Source: Candidatus Kaiserbacteria bacterium
GTDB lineage: Bacteria; Patescibacteriota; Minisyncoccia; Phycocordibacterales; UBA918
NCBI GenBank assembly: GCA_003245875.1
Contig: QKBW01000032.1
Span: 1 to 6,062, forward strand
DNA length: 6,062 nt
Direction of reading: 5' to 3'
Positions 5,888 through 6,062 of the stretch are shown piece after piece; the first letter of the stretch is position 1; the number at the start of each line of letters is the position of its first letter. A program made the translations under genes and the position numbers. A model generated the notes under the pieces. It was given only the letters and a program-made list of their open reading frames with translations, made no database searches and was not told the origin of the DNA.

Positions 5888-5890
5888 TTG

Positions 5891-5941
5891 ACAGCTAGCT
5901 GTTAGTGCGTTGTAATAATGCGCTCGCGGCTAGCTGTTTTT
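5891..5941 (+). terminator. intrinsic terminator of tRNA-Ser
   Basis: Begins 3 nt past the tRNA CCA end. Perfect 9-bp outer stem ACAGCTAGC (5891-5899) with GCTAGCTGT (5929-5937), some further inner GC pairing (GCG with CGC), and a run of five T at 5937-5941. The minus-strand side has no T-tract, so it acts on plus-strand transcription and insulates the tRNA from the gene at 6006. Confidence 0.82.
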
Positions 5942-5959
5942 CGTTCCCTGTCGAAGAAA

Positions 5960-5973
5960 CTCGCGCGTGCGAG
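5960..5973. repeat. short perfect inverted repeat upstream of the gene at 6006, possible operator
   Basis: CTCGC (5960-5964) and GCGAG (5969-5973) flank GCGT. It covers roughly -46 to -33 relative to a start at 6006, where a -35 box would be expected but no good one is present. It may bind a regulator or be a chance GC-rich hairpin. Confidence 0.35.
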
Positions 5974-5992
5974 ATTACAGTATTTTAAAGAG

Positions 5993-5998
5993 TATAAT
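5993..5998 (+). promoter_or_regulatory. -10 box of the gene at 6006 (predicted leaderless start)
   Basis: A perfect TATAAT ends 7 nt before the ATG at 6006, placing the predicted transcription start at or next to the A of the start codon. No clear -35 hexamer lies at 16-18 nt (CGAGAT at 17 nt). No Shine-Dalgarno is present between the box and the ATG (TAAGAAA). Confidence 0.6.
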
Positions 5999-6005
5999 TA
6001 AGAAA

Positions 6006-6062
6006 ATGAAGAAATTGCTCACAATAATTCTAGTGATAGGTGCTGTAGTCAGTACTGCTTAT
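6006..6062 (+). CDS. N-terminus of a secreted or membrane-anchored protein (cut by window edge)
   Basis: 19 codons are visible, starting MKKLLTIILVIGAVVSTAY. Two lysines followed by an uninterrupted hydrophobic stretch and then small residues (VVSTAY) look like a Sec signal peptide or an N-terminal membrane anchor. No lipobox Cys is visible yet. The start is supported by the TATAAT box 7 nt upstream and by the absence of any earlier in-frame start with a ribosome binding site. The product cannot be identified from this much sequence. Confidence 0.6.
   Translation, partial: MKKLLTIILVIGAVVSTAY

Noticed and set aside
1..6062. CRISPR arrays, insertion sequences, toxin-antitoxin or defence modules, phage genes
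   Set aside because: No regularly spaced direct repeats, transposase-like frames or terminal inverted repeats are visible. Every sizeable region is accounted for by housekeeping, pump or pilus genes.

Overview
The window looks like a piece of a candidate-phyla (Patescibacteria/CPR, probably Paceibacteria/'Parcubacteria') chromosome. The grounds are a compact monoderm-style pilM-pilN-pilO cluster with no secretin gene, a PilM phosphate-2 loop of the form DFGKTRTG, very small housekeeping proteins, overlapping or near-touching genes, and moderate GC. The lineage is an inference from recalled family patterns, not from a phylogeny. TGA acts as a normal stop (end of pilO), so this is not the code-25 (Gly-TGA) branch of CPR.

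Layout from left to right. Positions 1-2316 (+) hold a P-type ATPase whose N-terminus lies outside the window. Its membrane residues match the P3A proton pumps (PVALP in M4, and the Asn/Arg/Asp set in M2/M5/M6). It ends tail to tail with a minus-strand operon, and the two stop codons share the tetranucleotide CTAG at 2313-2316. The operon at 4891-2313 (-) encodes PilM, PilN, PilO and a fourth small single-pass membrane protein. Together these would form the inner-membrane alignment platform of a type IV pilus. All four are tightly packed (2-nt gap, then 8-nt and 4-nt overlaps).

Upstream lies a second minus-strand operon, 5726-4936, with RuvX/YqgF followed two bases later by a stand-alone tRNA-binding OB-fold protein (Trbp111/MetRS-C-terminal type). 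A 71-bp divergent promoter region separates ruvX from a plus-strand tRNA-Ser(UGA), which has its own intrinsic terminator. The window closes with the first 19 codons of a plus-strand gene for a membrane-anchored or secreted protein.

The most interesting signal is regulatory. All three protein-gene transcription units whose 5' ends are visible (pilM, ruvX and the gene at 6006) have a good -10 box ending only 6-7 nt before the ATG. This predicts leaderless mRNAs, and no internal gene shows a convincing Shine-Dalgarno sequence. Other points are a perfect 11-bp palindrome embedded in frame in the linker of the tRNA-binding protein, degenerate nucleotide-binding-domain motifs in the otherwise intact ATPase, and an open-frame extension of ruvX that is only the antisense translation of the tRNA. 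I see no CRISPR array, insertion sequence, or defence or phage system here.
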